DNA from: Pseudomonas sp. LRP2-20
GTDB taxonomy: Bacteria > Pseudomonadota > Gammaproteobacteria > Pseudomonadales > Pseudomonadaceae
Direction: 5' to 3'
Length of the DNA stretch: 64,000 nucleotides
Assembly: GCF_024349685.1 (NCBI RefSeq)
Contig: NZ_AP025944.1
Span: 3,230,001 to 3,294,000, forward strand
Position 1 is the stretch's first letter, and each line of letters begins with the position of its first letter. A program made the translations under genes and the position numbers. Of the stretch, positions 17,487 to 27,066 are shown in pieces. The notes beneath the pieces are model-generated. The model had not been told where the DNA came from and did not search any database. It worked only from the letters and a program-made list of their open reading frames with translations.

Positions 17487-18278
17487 TCAGGCCTCCTGCC
17501 ACTGGCTGCGCAAACGTGCGCGCACGTCCCGGGAGGCGCTGCGGTTTTCACCGCCCAGCCGCGATTGCAGGTCAGTCGAATGGCCGATATCGCGCACCGC
17601 CTCGGCCAGGCAGGCGCGAACCTGCGCAATATCGCTGGCACTCGGCGCGTCGGCGCTCTCGACCTGGAGGCGCCGCCACAGCAAGCCCAGCGAGGCATAA
17701 CTGGCGAGGTCATAGGCCATCGGTGGCACCTCGGCGGCCAGCGCCTCGAGCTGTTCGACACTGCGCAAGGTAATGCGCGCCGCCGCCGCCTTGCCCATGG
17801 CGTGTACCATCACCCCGCTGTCATCCAGCGCGATCAGCCGTTGCGCCTGGTAGCCGTGGGCCAGGAAGGCGCCGGACATGGCCTTGCCGACCAGCAGGCC
17901 TATCACTGGGTGCCCCGCCAGGCGCGCCTGGGCGTAGGCCTGCACGGCAGCGGCCAGTGCCTGGTGGATACCCAGGGCTTCTTCACGGCGGCCATAGGCC
18001 TGGCTCGGCACATCGATGATCGCGACGATGGCCCGTTTCTCGCCTTCGCGGTCCAGCGCCATTGCATCGCTCACGGCCTTGGCCAGGCCCCAGCCTTCCA
18101 GCAGGCCGACCTCGCCCGTACGCGCCCGTGGGAACGGGTTGTGCGCGTCCGGTACCACGGCAATGAAGCGCGCCAAGCGGTTATCCAGTTCGCCGTCGAC
18201 CACCTGCAACGAGGCGGGATAACCCGCCAGCGGTTCGCCACCGGCCAGGCCCGGCAGCCAGTTCAAGGCACGGTTCAT
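17487..18278 (-). CDS. mdcE: Malonate decarboxylase gamma subunit MdcE
   Basis: 263 residues of the carboxyltransferase (crotonase-like) fold. With MdcD it forms the decarboxylase that removes CO2 from malonyl-S-ACP to regenerate acetyl-S-ACP. The start codon overlaps the mdcD stop (ATGA), indicating coupled translation. The upstream methionine used by a longer frame would lie well inside mdcD and is rejected. Confidence 0.93.
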   Translation of the reverse strand: MNRALNWLPGLAGGEPLAGYPASLQVVDGELDNRLARFIAVVPDAHNPFPRARTGEVGLLEGWGLAKAVSDAMALDREGEKRAIVAIIDVPSQAYGRREEALGIHQALAAAVQAYAQARLAGHPVIGLLVGKAMSGAFLAHGYQAQRLIALDDSGVMVHAMGKAAAARITLRSVEQLEALAAEVPPMAYDLASYASLGLLWRRLQVESADAPSASDIAQVRACLAEAVRDIGHSTDLQSRLGGENRSASRDVRARLRSQWQEA

Positions 18279-19123
18279 CAGGCTTCTCCTTGATAGAGGG
18301 CACGCACGGCAGCGGCGTCCAGTTGCGGGCAATCGGCGCCAAGGCTGGCCAGGCGCTCCAGGTACCAGGCATGGCGGCCAGCGCGGTTGGCCGATGGGCT
18401 GTCCAGCAGGTGCAGCAACTGCTGGCGGATGCGGTCGACGTCGTCTGCCACATAGGCATCCACCAGGCCGCTGGCGTAACGTTGTTGGCCACCGGTCAGG
18501 CTCCAGATGAAGGGGCGGTCCTTGGCGTCGTACTCGGCGATACCCGCCTCCTGCTCGATCACTTGCGGGCCGTTGAGGCCCAGGCGTGCTTCACGGGTAA
18601 CCAACAGGTGGCTGCACAGCCCGGCCGCAATGGACATGCCACCGAAGCAGCCGACCGAGCCTGCGATCAGGCCGATCACCGGTTGATGGGCGCGCAGCTC
18701 GACGATCGCTGCCTGGATTTCGGCAATCGCCGCCAGCCCGAGGTTGGCCTCTTGCAGGCGTACGCCACCGGTCTCCAGCAACAGTACGGCGCAGGTGGGG
18801 ATGCCGTTGCGGTTGTCCTCGATGGCCAGCTCCAGGGCGCCGGCGATCTTCGCACCGCCCACTTCACCCATGCTGCCGCCCTGGAACGCGCCTTCGATGG
18901 CGGCGATCACCGTGTGGCGGCCAGCGAGCAGGCCTTTGCCGATGACCACGCCGTCGTCGGCCTGGGGCACGATGCCCTGGCGCGGCAGCCACGGCGACAT
19001 CAGGCGGTCGAATGGGCCGAGCAGTTCACGGAAACTGCCTGCGTCGAGCAAGGCGCGGGCACGCTGGCGGGCGCCGAGCTCGACCAAGCTGCGGCTTTGC
19101 AGCAGGCGGGCGGTGTCAGTCAT
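18278..19123 (-). CDS. mdcD: Malonate decarboxylase beta subunit MdcD
   Basis: 281 residues from MTDTARLLQ, overlapping the end of mdcC by 8 bases. It has the carboxyltransferase beta-type fold with Gly-rich oxyanion segments, including a GSVGCFGG run. It acts together with MdcE on malonyl-ACP in the cytoplasm. The pair is biotin-independent in this operon: there is no biotin carrier or membrane decarboxylase gene. Confidence 0.93.
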   Translation of the reverse strand: MTDTARLLQSRSLVELGARQRARALLDAGSFRELLGPFDRLMSPWLPRQGIVPQADDGVVIGKGLLAGRHTVIAAIEGAFQGGSMGEVGGAKIAGALELAIEDNRNGIPTCAVLLLETGGVRLQEANLGLAAIAEIQAAIVELRAHQPVIGLIAGSVGCFGGMSIAAGLCSHLLVTREARLGLNGPQVIEQEAGIAEYDAKDRPFIWSLTGGQQRYASGLVDAYVADDVDRIRQQLLHLLDSPSANRAGRHAWYLERLASLGADCPQLDAAAVRALYQGEA

Positions 19124-19415
19124 GGGCAATCTCCTCGAAACCTTGCTCCAGGCGCAGGCGCACGACCCCCGGGGTGGCGCCAAAGTCGTGAATGTCGATC
19201 TTCACCGCGGGCAACGTGCGGCCATCGAACAGGCGCTGGAACAGCTGCTGCCAGCGTGCGCTGCTGCCGTTGACCGAAGTGACCACCTGGATGTCCAGGC
19301 GGCCGGCGCTGCCGGGCTCGATCAGCACTTCCAGGTCGCCAGAGCTGACGCAGCCGACCAAGGTGCGGCCACGGCCTGGCTCGGCGGCGGGGAATTGAAA
19401 GTTCAGGGTTTCCAT
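19116..19415 (-). CDS. mdcC: Malonate decarboxylase acyl carrier protein MdcC
   Basis: 99 residues, normal for MdcC. The GCVSSGDLEVL segment (residues 21-31) contains the Ser, probably Ser25, that receives the dephospho-CoA-derived prosthetic group; the SSGD motif is shared with the citrate lyase carrier CitD. It starts 1 base after the mdcB stop. Confidence 0.93.
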   Translation of the reverse strand: METLNFQFPAAEPGRGRTLVGCVSSGDLEVLIEPGSAGRLDIQVVTSVNGSSARWQQLFQRLFDGRTLPAVKIDIHDFGATPGVVRLRLEQGFEEIAHD

Positions 19416-19416
19416 T

Positions 19417-20373
19417 TCACAGGCTCCCGGCTTTGTCGAGGAACAGGCAGGCAGCCAGCAGATCGGCGGCGCCGCCCGGTGAGGCGTTCAGTTGCAGGAG
19501 TTGCGCTTCCAGTTGGCGTAGCTGGCGGCGGCCGTCGAGGGTGGCGCTGCCACCGGCATCGAGCACCGCGCGGGCGCCCGCTTGCAGGGTTTGCAGGCCT
19601 TGCGGGCCGGCGCGCCAGAGCACGCAGGTGTCGCTGAGCGCGGCCATGATCGCCAGCAAGGCATCCAGCCGAGCCTGGCTTTCGCTGGCACCGTTGGCGC
19701 GGCTGCGGCGCAGCTGTGGCAGGCCGTGTTCGAGCACGGCGGGGAAGCCTTGCTGGGCCTGTTCGCGGGCACCGCTGGCGCCGTAGCGGTGGCGGACCTG
19801 GGTGCCATGGCTGTGCTCGGCAGGCGCCACCGGGTCGTCGATCAAGGCGATGCGCCCGGCACGGGCGGCAACTGCCAAGGGATCGGATTTGGCATCGAGG
19901 GCTTGCGCGGCCACCAACAGGCCAAGGGCCCAGATCGCACCGCGATGGGTATTGATGCCGCCGGTGGTGGCGAGCATGGCCTGCTCGCCTTCGCGGCCGA
20001 TACGGCCCAGGTCGGCGCGCAGCAGTGCTGTGATCTCGCCATGGGCCTGCGCGGCCTCGGCCATCTGGCGCAGACAAGGCCACAGGGCCAGCGCCGACGC
20101 GTGCATCAGGGCCAGGGTCATGTCGCTGTGGGCGCCACTGCTGCGGCGATCGACCAGGCCGGGTTTGGGCGACAGGTCGGCTTCGTCGATGAGAGCTTCA
20201 ACTGCCAGGTCGGCAAGGTGCTCAGCCAGGGAGATATTGCTTTGCTGCGCCGGCCTCTTCGCGGGCAAGCCCGCTCCCACAGGTATCGCGCCGCCCCCAA
20301 GGCCGCCGGTATCCTTGTGGGAGCGAGCTTGCTCGCGAAGAAGCTGATACGGTTTCAAGTCATGCACATTCAT
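19417..20373 (-). CDS. mdcB: Triphosphoribosyl-dephospho-CoA synthase MdcB, with REP-encoded insertion
   Basis: 318 residues starting at ATG 20373, which overlaps the mdcA stop as TGATG. MdcB/CitG proteins make the prosthetic-group precursor from ATP and dephospho-CoA. The conserved part begins near residue 40 ([25 protein letters not shown]) and is intact to the C terminus. Residues about 11-41 ([11 protein letters not shown] ... [14 protein letters not shown]) are the translation of two REP units lying inside the gene. The insertion keeps the frame and sits in the non-catalytic N-terminal leader, so the enzyme is probably active. Confidence 0.9.
   Translation of the reverse strand: MNVHDLKPYQLLREQARSHKDTGGLGGGAIPVGAGLPAKRPAQQSNISLAEHLADLAVEALIDEADLSPKPGLVDRRSSGAHSDMTLALMHASALALWPCLRQMAEAAQAHGEITALLRADLGRIGREGEQAMLATTGGINTHRGAIWALGLLVAAQALDAKSDPLAVAARAGRIALIDDPVAPAEHSHGTQVRHRYGASGAREQAQQGFPAVLEHGLPQLRRSRANGASESQARLDALLAIMAALSDTCVLWRAGPQGLQTLQAGARAVLDAGGSATLDGRRQLRQLEAQLLQLNASPGGAADLLAACLFLDKAGSL
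20250..20341. repeat. Convergent REP pair inside the mdcB coding sequence
   Basis: CCGGCCTCTTCGCGGGCAAG... at 20250-20282 and the opposing CCTTGTGGGAGCGAGCTTGC... at 20313-20341 are putida REP units, separated by 30 bases. Unlike the other pairs in the window they lie within an open reading frame and are translated. Confidence 0.85.
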
Positions 20374-22034
20374 CACCAGCTCCTGAACCGTGCGGGCGGG
20401 TTGTAGAGGCCGCCGGACCACTCGACCAGGTCGGCAATGCTGCGCGCGGCGAGCAGCTCGCGGCTGGCGTCGGTGCGGCGGATGCCAAGGTCCTCGGGCA
20501 AGGCGACCAGCCCTTGCTGACGCAGGCGCAAGGTGTCCTTGGGATCGTGGCGCAGGCCGATGGCGGTGACGCCGGCCACGGCGGCGATCATCTGCTGGCG
20601 CTCCTCAAGGGTGCGCGCCTTGTACAGGTATGCGATGCCTTCCTCGGTGAGCAGGTGGGTGACGTCGTCGCCATAGATCATCACCGGTGCCAACGGCATA
20701 CCGGCTTTCTTCGCCACTTCCACCGCGTCGAGGGTTTCGACGAAGGTGGGTTTGCCGCCTTCCTGATAGGTCTCGACCATCTGCACCACCAGCTTGCGGC
20801 CACGCTCAAGCAGGGTCTCGGGCACCGTCATGTCGAGCCAGGCCGGGGTCGCATGGCGCCGGCCGCGAGGGTCGTGGCCCATGTTCGGGGCCCCGCCGAA
20901 GCCCGCCAGGCGGCCACGGGTGACGGTCGAGGAATGGCCGTCGCCGTCGACCTGCAAGGTGGCGCCGATGAACAGGTCGACCGCGTACTGCCCTGCCAGC
21001 TGGCACATCATGCGGTTGGAGCGCAGCGAACCATCGCGGCCGGTGAAGAATACGTCGGGGCGCTGGGCGATGTAGTCCTCCATGCCCAGTTCGGTGCCGA
21101 AGCAGTGCACGCTCTCGACCCAGCCGGTCTCGATGGCCGGGATCAGGGTCGGGTGCGGGTTGAGGGTCCAGTTGCGGCAGATCTTGCCTTTGAGGCCCAG
21201 CGACTCACCGTAGGTAGGCAGAATCAGCTCGATGGCGGCGGTGTTGAAACCGATGCCGTGGTTCAGTGACTGCACCCGGTGCTTCTCGTAGATGCCGCGG
21301 ATCGCCATCATCGCCATCAGTACATGCACCGGCTTGATGTGGCGCGGGTCGCGGGTGAACAGCGGTTCGATGTAGAACGGCTGGTCGGCGACCACCACAA
21401 AGTCGACCCAGGACGCCGGAATATCCACACGCGGCAGGTCGTCGACGCGGTCCACCAGCTGGTTGACCTGGGCGATCACCAGGCCGTCGCTGAACGCGGC
21501 AGGTTCGACCAGCGCCGGGGTGTCTTCGGTGCTGGGGCCGGTGTACAGGTTGCCCTCGCGGTCGGCCATGAAACCGGCGACCAGGGTGACATTGGGGATC
21601 AGGTCGACCAGCAGCCGCGAGTACAACTCGATATAGGTGTGGATGGCGCCGACTTCGAGCAGGCCGTCTTCCAGCAGCTGGCCGATGCGCAGGCTCTGCG
21701 GGCCGGCGAAGGAGAAGTCGAGCTTGCGGGCGATGCCGCGTTCGAACAGGTCCAGGTGCTCGGCGCGGCTGACGCTCGGCATGATCATGTGCAGGTCGTG
21801 CAGGCGCTCAGGGTCGGCCTTGGCCAGCGAACGCGAGAGAAAGTCGGCCTGCTTCTGGTTGTTGCCTTCGAGCACCACCCGGTCGCCGGGGGCAATCAGC
21901 AGTTCCAGGGCTTCGACGATCCGCTCGGTGGGCAGCACCACACCATCGGCCAAATGGCGGACGCGGTCCAGGCGGCGCTGCTTCTCGGCGCGCCGCCTGG
22001 ACCATTGCGGCGGTGGATTCTTCGTTATGGTCAT
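20373..22034 (-). CDS. mdcA: Malonate decarboxylase alpha subunit, acetyl-ACP:malonate ACP transferase MdcA
   Basis: 553 residues, standard length. MdcA is a CoA-transferase-like enzyme that exchanges the acetyl group on the carrier protein for malonyl, and it is the first gene of mdcABCDEG-H-madLM. The sequence shows the Gly/Asn-rich transferase segments such as [18 protein letters not shown] and [18 protein letters not shown]. About 130 bases of promoter region separate it from repeat copy B. Confidence 0.95.
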   Translation of the reverse strand: MTITKNPPPQWSRRRAEKQRRLDRVRHLADGVVLPTERIVEALELLIAPGDRVVLEGNNQKQADFLSRSLAKADPERLHDLHMIMPSVSRAEHLDLFERGIARKLDFSFAGPQSLRIGQLLEDGLLEVGAIHTYIELYSRLLVDLIPNVTLVAGFMADREGNLYTGPSTEDTPALVEPAAFSDGLVIAQVNQLVDRVDDLPRVDIPASWVDFVVVADQPFYIEPLFTRDPRHIKPVHVLMAMMAIRGIYEKHRVQSLNHGIGFNTAAIELILPTYGESLGLKGKICRNWTLNPHPTLIPAIETGWVESVHCFGTELGMEDYIAQRPDVFFTGRDGSLRSNRMMCQLAGQYAVDLFIGATLQVDGDGHSSTVTRGRLAGFGGAPNMGHDPRGRRHATPAWLDMTVPETLLERGRKLVVQMVETYQEGGKPTFVETLDAVEVAKKAGMPLAPVMIYGDDVTHLLTEEGIAYLYKARTLEERQQMIAAVAGVTAIGLRHDPKDTLRLRQQGLVALPEDLGIRRTDASRELLAARSIADLVEWSGGLYNPPARFRSW

Positions 22035-22553
22035 TGGGTGACTCCACGGGTTCGCTGTCGTGGGGGCACATTAGGGCGCGCGGGAATTGGGGATCAATCA
22101 AGCTACGGGGTTGATCGTTACGGTCAGGGTAATGAAAATTGGATTAGATGTGTTTGGCTTGGGTTGTTCAGCGCCTGTGAGACCGAGCGCCGCCCGCGCG
22201 GCGCATCGCGAGCTGCGCTCGCTCCTACGTTTGTTTCGGGCCAATCAGGCCTGGGGGATTCGCGCGCGAACGCCTTGGCGCATGGCGCGATATCGCGTCG
22301 TACGACAAGGCGGTCGCGCGCGCCTGTCACAGGCATTACTGGCCCGAAACAAACGTAGGAGCGAGCGCAGCTCGCGATGCGCCGCGCGGGCGGCGCTCGG
22401 TCTCACAGGCGCTGAATGGCTCAAGGCAAAAACGCACGATCCCCCTGCAGATTTGTCCATTGTGCAGGATAATTTCGCATGCCAGGATCCAGCGATCCTC
22501 CAGCGCACTCCAGACTTCACTTGGAAAATCAATAACAAAGCAGGGAGAACGCG
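22035..22553. other. Divergent intergenic region holding repeat copy B and two promoters
   Basis: 519 bases between mdcA and the enoyl-CoA hydratase-family gene. The outer ends should carry the mdc operon promoter (about 22035-22150) and the promoter of the rightward gene (22432-22553). The middle is occupied by the near-palindromic repeat. No recognisable MdcR site could be singled out by eye. Confidence 0.5.
22152..22431. repeat. Near-palindromic repeat element, copy B
   Basis: Same family as at 12169 and 38508. The conserved arms run 22167-22245 and 22342-22416, with the CTCCTACGTTTGTTTCGGGCC core. The spacer carries GCGATATCGCGTCGTACGACA. The arms extend outward through TTTGGCTTGGGTTGTTCAG and its imperfect partner. 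The spacer orientation is opposite to copy A and the same as copy C. Confidence 0.85.
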
Positions 22554-23624
22554 ATGACCGCGCACGCTCATACCTCGGCAACGGCTCATGTACTGGCCGA
22601 GGTCCGCAATCAGATTGGCCACCTCACCCTCAACCGCCCAGCAGGCCTCAACGCCCTGACCCTGGACATGGTGCGCAGCCTGCGCCAGCACTTCGACCAA
22701 TGGGCCGAAGACCCTCAGGTGCAGGCCGTGATGCTGCGCGGCGAAGGGCCCAAGGGCTTCTGCGCCGGCGGTGATATCCGCTCGTTGCACGACAGCTACA
22801 AAGCCGGCGAAACCCTGCACGAAGACTTCTTCGTCGAGGAATACGCCCTGGACCTGGCCATCCACCGCTACCGCAAGCCGGTGCTGGTGCTGATGGACGG
22901 TTTCACCCTCGGTGGCGGCATGGGCCTGGCTCAGGGCTGCGACCTGCGCATCGTCACCGAACGCAGCCGCCTGGGCATGCCCGAAGTCGGCATCGGCTAC
23001 TTCCCGGACGTTGGCGGCAGCTACTTCCTGTCGCGCATCCCGGGTGAACTGGGCACCTACCTGGGCGTCAGCGGCACCCAGATCCAGGCCGCCGATGCGC
23101 TGTACTGCGGGCTCGCCGACTGGTACCTGTCCAGCGACAAGCTCGCGGCCCTGGATGAAGGCCTCGACCAGCTGCGCTTCGGCGCCCACCCGCTCAAGGA
23201 CCTGCAAAACCTGCTGGCCAGGCTCGGCAGCCAGGTGCTGGACAATGCGCCGCTAGAAAAGCTGCGCCCAGTCATCGACCATTTCTTCGCCCAGCCCGAC
23301 CTGGGGGCGATCATCGAGCAGTTGCGCGCCGTGAGCATTGGCGACAGCCACCCCTGGGCGATAGCCACTGCCGACCAGCTGGAAAGCCGCTCGCCGCTGG
23401 CCATGGCGGTTACCCTGGAGATGCTGCGCCGCGGGCGCCATCTGGCGCTGGAAGACTGTTTCGCCATGGAGCTGCATATCGACCGCCAGTGGTTCCAGTA
23501 CGGCGACATCATCGAGGGCGTACGCGCCCTGATCATCGACAAGGACAAGCAGCCGCGCTGGAACCCGCCGACCCTGGCCGGGCTGTCGCGCCAGCGGGTC
23601 GACCAATTCTTCGAAGGCCTGTGA
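22554..23624 (+). CDS. Enoyl-CoA hydratase/isomerase family, 3-hydroxyisobutyryl-CoA hydrolase-like
   Basis: 356 residues, the size of the hydrolase branch rather than of plain enoyl-CoA hydratases (~260). Crotonase-fold signatures include [11 protein letters not shown], the oxyanion segment [18 protein letters not shown] and [18 protein letters not shown], which carries the hydrolase-type Glu. The likely reaction is 3-hydroxyisobutyryl-CoA to 3-hydroxyisobutyrate in valine breakdown. The acyl-CoA dehydrogenase 16 bases downstream supports that pathway. A standard hydratase role cannot be excluded. Confidence 0.85.
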   Translation: MTAHAHTSATAHVLAEVRNQIGHLTLNRPAGLNALTLDMVRSLRQHFDQWAEDPQVQAVMLRGEGPKGFCAGGDIRSLHDSYKAGETLHEDFFVEEYALDLAIHRYRKPVLVLMDGFTLGGGMGLAQGCDLRIVTERSRLGMPEVGIGYFPDVGGSYFLSRIPGELGTYLGVSGTQIQAADALYCGLADWYLSSDKLAALDEGLDQLRFGAHPLKDLQNLLARLGSQVLDNAPLEKLRPVIDHFFAQPDLGAIIEQLRAVSIGDSHPWAIATADQLESRSPLAMAVTLEMLRRGRHLALEDCFAMELHIDRQWFQYGDIIEGVRALIIDKDKQPRWNPPTLAGLSRQRVDQFFEGL

Positions 23625-23640
23625 GCCCGGGAGTACACAG

Positions 23641-24792
23641 ATGCAAGACCTGGAACTGAGCGAAGAACAGATCATGATCCGCGACATGGCCCGGGACTTC
23701 GCCCGTGGCGAAATCGCCCCGCATGCCCAGGCCTGGGAAAAGGCCGGCTGGATCGACGATGGGGTGGTGCGCAAGATGGGCGAGCTGGGGCTGCTCGGCA
23801 TGGTCGTGCCCGAAGACTTTGGCGGCAGCTACACCGACTATGTGGCCTATGCCCTGGCAGTCGAGGAAATCGCCGCCGGTTGCGGCGCCACCGGCGCGAT
23901 GATGAGCATCCACAACTCGGTCGGTTGCGGCCCCCTGCTCGCATACGGCACGCCCGACCAGCAACAGGCCTGGCTGCCGCGCCTGGCCACTGGCGAGGTG
24001 ATCGGCTGCTTCTGCCTGACCGAGCCCCAGGCGGGCTCCGAAGCGCACAACCTGCGCACCCGTGCCGAGCTGGTCAATGGCGAGTGGGTGATCAACGGGT
24101 CCAAGCAGTTCGTCAGCAACGCCCGCCGTGCCGGCCTGGCCATCGTGTTCGCCGTCACCGACCCGGAGCTGGGCAAGAAAGGCCTTTCAGCGTTCCTGGT
24201 GCCAACCGACAACCCGGGCTTCAAGGTCGACCGCAGCGAGCACAAGATGGGCATCCGCGCCTCCGACACCTGCGCGGTGACCTTCGACAACTGCCGCATC
24301 CCGGCAGCCAACATCCTCGGTGAACGTGGCAAGGGCCTGGCCATCGCCCTGTCCAACCTCGAAGGCGGCCGCATCGGCATCGCCGCCCAGGCCTTGGGCA
24401 TCGCCCGCGCGGCATTCGAGGCTGCACTGGTGTATTCGCGTGATCGCATCCAGTTCGGCAAGCCGATCAACGAGCACCAGAGCATCGCCAACCTGCTGGC
24501 CGACATGCAGGTGCAGGTGAACGCTGCGCGCTTGCTGATCCTGCATGCCGCGCGGCTGCGCACAGCGGGCAAGCCGTGCCTGTCGGAGGCCTCGCAGGCC
24601 AAGCTGTTCGCTTCGGAAATGGCCGAGCGGGTGTGCTCGATGGCCATTCAGGTGCATGGCGGGTATGGCTACCTGGAGGACTATCCGGTCGAGCGCTACT
24701 ACCGCGATGCGCGCATTACCCAGATCTACGAGGGGTCGAGCGAAATCCAGCGCATGCTGATCGCCCGCGAACTCAAGCACTACCCCATGTAA
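23641..24792 (+). CDS. Acyl-CoA dehydrogenase, probably branched-chain (isobutyryl-CoA type)
   Basis: 383 residues, a full-length acyl-CoA dehydrogenase. It has the FAD-binding [15 protein letters not shown] segment and the catalytic-base region YEGSSEIQR (363-371, Glu364). The enzyme oxidises an acyl-CoA to the 2-enoyl-CoA and passes electrons to ETF. It shares an operon with the hydroxyisobutyryl-CoA hydrolase-like gene, which suggests isobutyryl-CoA as substrate. Confidence 0.88.
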   Translation: MQDLELSEEQIMIRDMARDFARGEIAPHAQAWEKAGWIDDGVVRKMGELGLLGMVVPEDFGGSYTDYVAYALAVEEIAAGCGATGAMMSIHNSVGCGPLLAYGTPDQQQAWLPRLATGEVIGCFCLTEPQAGSEAHNLRTRAELVNGEWVINGSKQFVSNARRAGLAIVFAVTDPELGKKGLSAFLVPTDNPGFKVDRSEHKMGIRASDTCAVTFDNCRIPAANILGERGKGLAIALSNLEGGRIGIAAQALGIARAAFEAALVYSRDRIQFGKPINEHQSIANLLADMQVQVNAARLLILHAARLRTAGKPCLSEASQAKLFASEMAERVCSMAIQVHGGYGYLEDYPVERYYRDARITQIYEGSSEIQRMLIARELKHYPM

Positions 24793-24798
24793 TCCCTC

Positions 24799-25761
24799 TC
24801 AATGGCGCTGCCTGAAGGTTTCCGAAGGCAGCTCGCCAAAGCGCTGGCGATACACCTCGGAGAACCGCCCCAGGTGCAGGAAGCCGTAATCCATGGCCAG
24901 TTCGGTGACGCTGCGCACCGCGCAGCTGCCATCGCTCAGGCACGCATGCACGCGCTCCAGCTTGCGCCGGCGCACATACTGTTTGGGTGTGGTGCCCAGG
25001 TGCCGATCGAACAGTGCGTACAGCGAACGCACACTCATGCAGGCCTGCTCCGCCAGCGCTTCGGCGGCTAGCTCCAGTTTGAGATTGCGGTCGATGTAAT
25101 CGAGGATCCGCTCCAGGCTCGCCCCCGGCGTACCCAGGCTCTCGCGACGGATATTGGTGCTCATCAGGGTCATCAGCTTGCTGGCGACGATCTGGCTGTA
25201 ATGGCCCTGTACGCGCGGCAGCGAATCACTGACTTCGGCTTCGTGGCACACCATGGCCAGCAGGTTGACGAAGCCATCCAGCTCGTCCAGCCGGTAGTGG
25301 TTGCGCAAGAACCGCACGCCGCCGTCCGGGCGCTGCCAGCGCTGTTCGTCGCAGATGGTGTCGAGCAGCCGGGTCGGCACCTTGAGGATGAATTTCTCGC
25401 AGTCTTCGGAATAGGTCAGGTCGACCGGGTCGTCCGGGTTGATCAGCAACAGCTCGCCGGGCACCAGGTGGTGCTCGCGCTGGTGCCCGCGCCACAGGCA
25501 GTTGCCGTTGAGCAGCACCTGCAGGTGGTAGATGGATTCCAGCGCCGGCGAGGTGACCCGCACGCTGCCGCCATAGCTGATACGGCACAGGTCGAGTTCG
25601 GCGAACTTGCGGTGGCTGAGGCTGGCCTGCGGGTGGGTGGTGCGCGCCAGGCCGATGCAGTGCTGGCCGACGTGCTGGTTGACGTAGTCGGACACCGCAT
25701 AAGGGTCGGCGTGATGGAACACGCTACTGCGCTCGCTCAGCAGGCGGCTTTCCATAGGCAA
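24799..25761 (-). CDS. XylS/BenR-like AraC-family regulator
   Basis: 320 residues. The N-terminal effector domain shares with XylS and BenR the runs AVSDYVNQ, LDLCRISYGGSVRV, GELLLINPDD and LTYSEDCEKFI. The C-terminal double helix-turn-helix (about 215-315) ends in DYGFLHLGRFSEVYRQRFGELPSETFRQ. XylS/BenR proteins bind benzoates and activate aromatic degradation genes. No such genes are in the window, so effector and targets are open. It converges on the acyl-CoA dehydrogenase with 6 bases between stops. Confidence 0.88.
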   Translation of the reverse strand: MPMESRLLSERSSVFHHADPYAVSDYVNQHVGQHCIGLARTTHPQASLSHRKFAELDLCRISYGGSVRVTSPALESIYHLQVLLNGNCLWRGHQREHHLVPGELLLINPDDPVDLTYSEDCEKFILKVPTRLLDTICDEQRWQRPDGGVRFLRNHYRLDELDGFVNLLAMVCHEAEVSDSLPRVQGHYSQIVASKLMTLMSTNIRRESLGTPGASLERILDYIDRNLKLELAAEALAEQACMSVRSLYALFDRHLGTTPKQYVRRRKLERVHACLSDGSCAVRSVTELAMDYGFLHLGRFSEVYRQRFGELPSETFRQRH

Positions 25762-26109
25762 GGCACTCGGTATCGTTATTGTTCTGGGCGCCGCTTCCTA
25801 CTGGCCCCAGGGCCTGTGGATGCGGTCGTTCACGGTCATTCTATCGGGCCGTGGTCGGGCATCTGCGGGCAGCTGACCACTGGCGTACAGGTCACACACT
25901 AAGCAAAAAGGCGGGGGTTGGGCAATGAGATATTCGGATTGGGTGGGCGGATAGCGGACAGTGGAGCGCAGGCTGAAGGGCGATTATCGAACAGCTAGCG
26001 AAAGCACCGATCAGGTTCTCGATATTTGGCGTGCATCTACGCCATGTAAAGGCTGGAGTGCTGAGAATCCTGAGTGTAAACCTGACAGCTGAGACGCCTC
26101 AGGGCCGCT
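25762..26109. other. Intergenic region, nothing definite
   Basis: 348 bases between the start of the XylS/BenR-like gene and the end of the lipoprotein gene. It must contain the regulator's promoter. I see no repeat, RNA motif or credible small gene. Confidence 0.4.
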
Positions 26110-26841
26110 TCACTGCACCGGCAGGAAGTTCATCAACAACAAACTCTGCGCATAATTCAACCCAATCCGCCGATACCGCTCATCCAGCAGCTCCGCCAGC
26201 AGATCCAGCCGCGCCACGATCTTGCCGAATTCCACGGCAAAACTCAGGTTGCTGCCCTCCTCCGATATTTCATTGGAGAATAGCAACAGCACCCCATTGG
26301 CATCCTGGCGCTGGCTGAGCATCCACGTTGCCTTCTCGATATTGCGCGCCGCGTTGTTGACGAACAGCGGGTCGATGGTATCGGTCATGTAGAACTCGGT
26401 ACGCCCGCCGTGCGCGGTGATCAGCATGCTGCCGATGGCGTAGATGAAAGCGCCGACCCGGTCGCCGCGAAATTCCGGGCTCAAGGCATAGCTCAGGGCG
26501 GCGAGGTCGCGGCGGTTTCCCAGTTGCGGCAAGGGCTGGCGCTGTTCGATGGCGATGCGGATCTGCCGCTCGGCCGTGGCGGCGTCGAGGTAGCCGGACA
26601 TCTTCAACTGGCTGGGATTGCGCAGGTACAGCTTGTTCATCAGCAGGTACAGGCTCTGCAGGTTGTCGCGCATGGCCAGCGTGGCCATACGGTCGACACT
26701 GGTCTGGAACAGCTCGCTGGGCTTGCCGTCGCCGAACTGGCTGACGATGTCGTGGCCTTGCTGCTGGCTGCAACCAGTCAGGCCTATCAGGGCGCCTGCC
26801 AGCAGCAGGCGTGGGAAAAATCGGGGATTGCTTGCAACCAT
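26110..26841 (-). CDS. Lipoprotein of unknown function
   Basis: 243 residues from MVASNPRFFPRLLL. A signal peptide ends in the lipobox LTGC, so the protein should be lipid-anchored, probably to the outer membrane. The mature part is helical and contains no motif I recognise. A GTG 30 bases upstream is an alternative start, but the ATG gives a more typical signal peptide. It is a single gene between the XylS/BenR-like regulator and a REP pair. Confidence 0.75.
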   Translation of the reverse strand: MVASNPRFFPRLLLAGALIGLTGCSQQQGHDIVSQFGDGKPSELFQTSVDRMATLAMRDNLQSLYLLMNKLYLRNPSQLKMSGYLDAATAERQIRIAIEQRQPLPQLGNRRDLAALSYALSPEFRGDRVGAFIYAIGSMLITAHGGRTEFYMTDTIDPLFVNNAARNIEKATWMLSQRQDANGVLLLFSNEISEEGSNLSFAVEFGKIVARLDLLAELLDERYRRIGLNYAQSLLLMNFLPVQ

Positions 26842-26952
26842 CGGCACCGGGTCGATATTCGGCGGCCGCACCGGGGGTCAGTGCGGCCTGACCAAGCATA
26901 GAGCCCGGAAATCGGAAAAAGTGCGGTGATTGGCCATTTGGGATACCTGTGC

Positions 26953-27049
26953 TGGCCCCTTCGCGGGTAAACCCGCTCCCACAGAGACAGCACAGTTTTC
27001 AGAAACTGTGATGTACCTGTGGGAGCGGGTTTACCCGCGAAGGGGCCAG
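26953..27049. repeat. Convergent REP pair with central hairpin
   Basis: REP units at 26953-26984 (GGCCCCTTCGCGGGTAAACC...) and 27017-27049 (inverted) flank a perfect hairpin CACAGTTT-TCAG-AAACTGTG at 26991-27010. The structure sits between the lipoprotein start and the hisN stop, so it can insulate two minus-strand genes. Confidence 0.88.
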
Positions 27050-27066
27050 TACAGGCAACACATCAA

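Noticed and set aside
22460..22774. Plus-strand frames overlapping the start of the hydroxyisobutyryl-CoA hydrolase-like gene
   Set aside because: Out of frame with the clear crotonase-fold protein, and without a domain.
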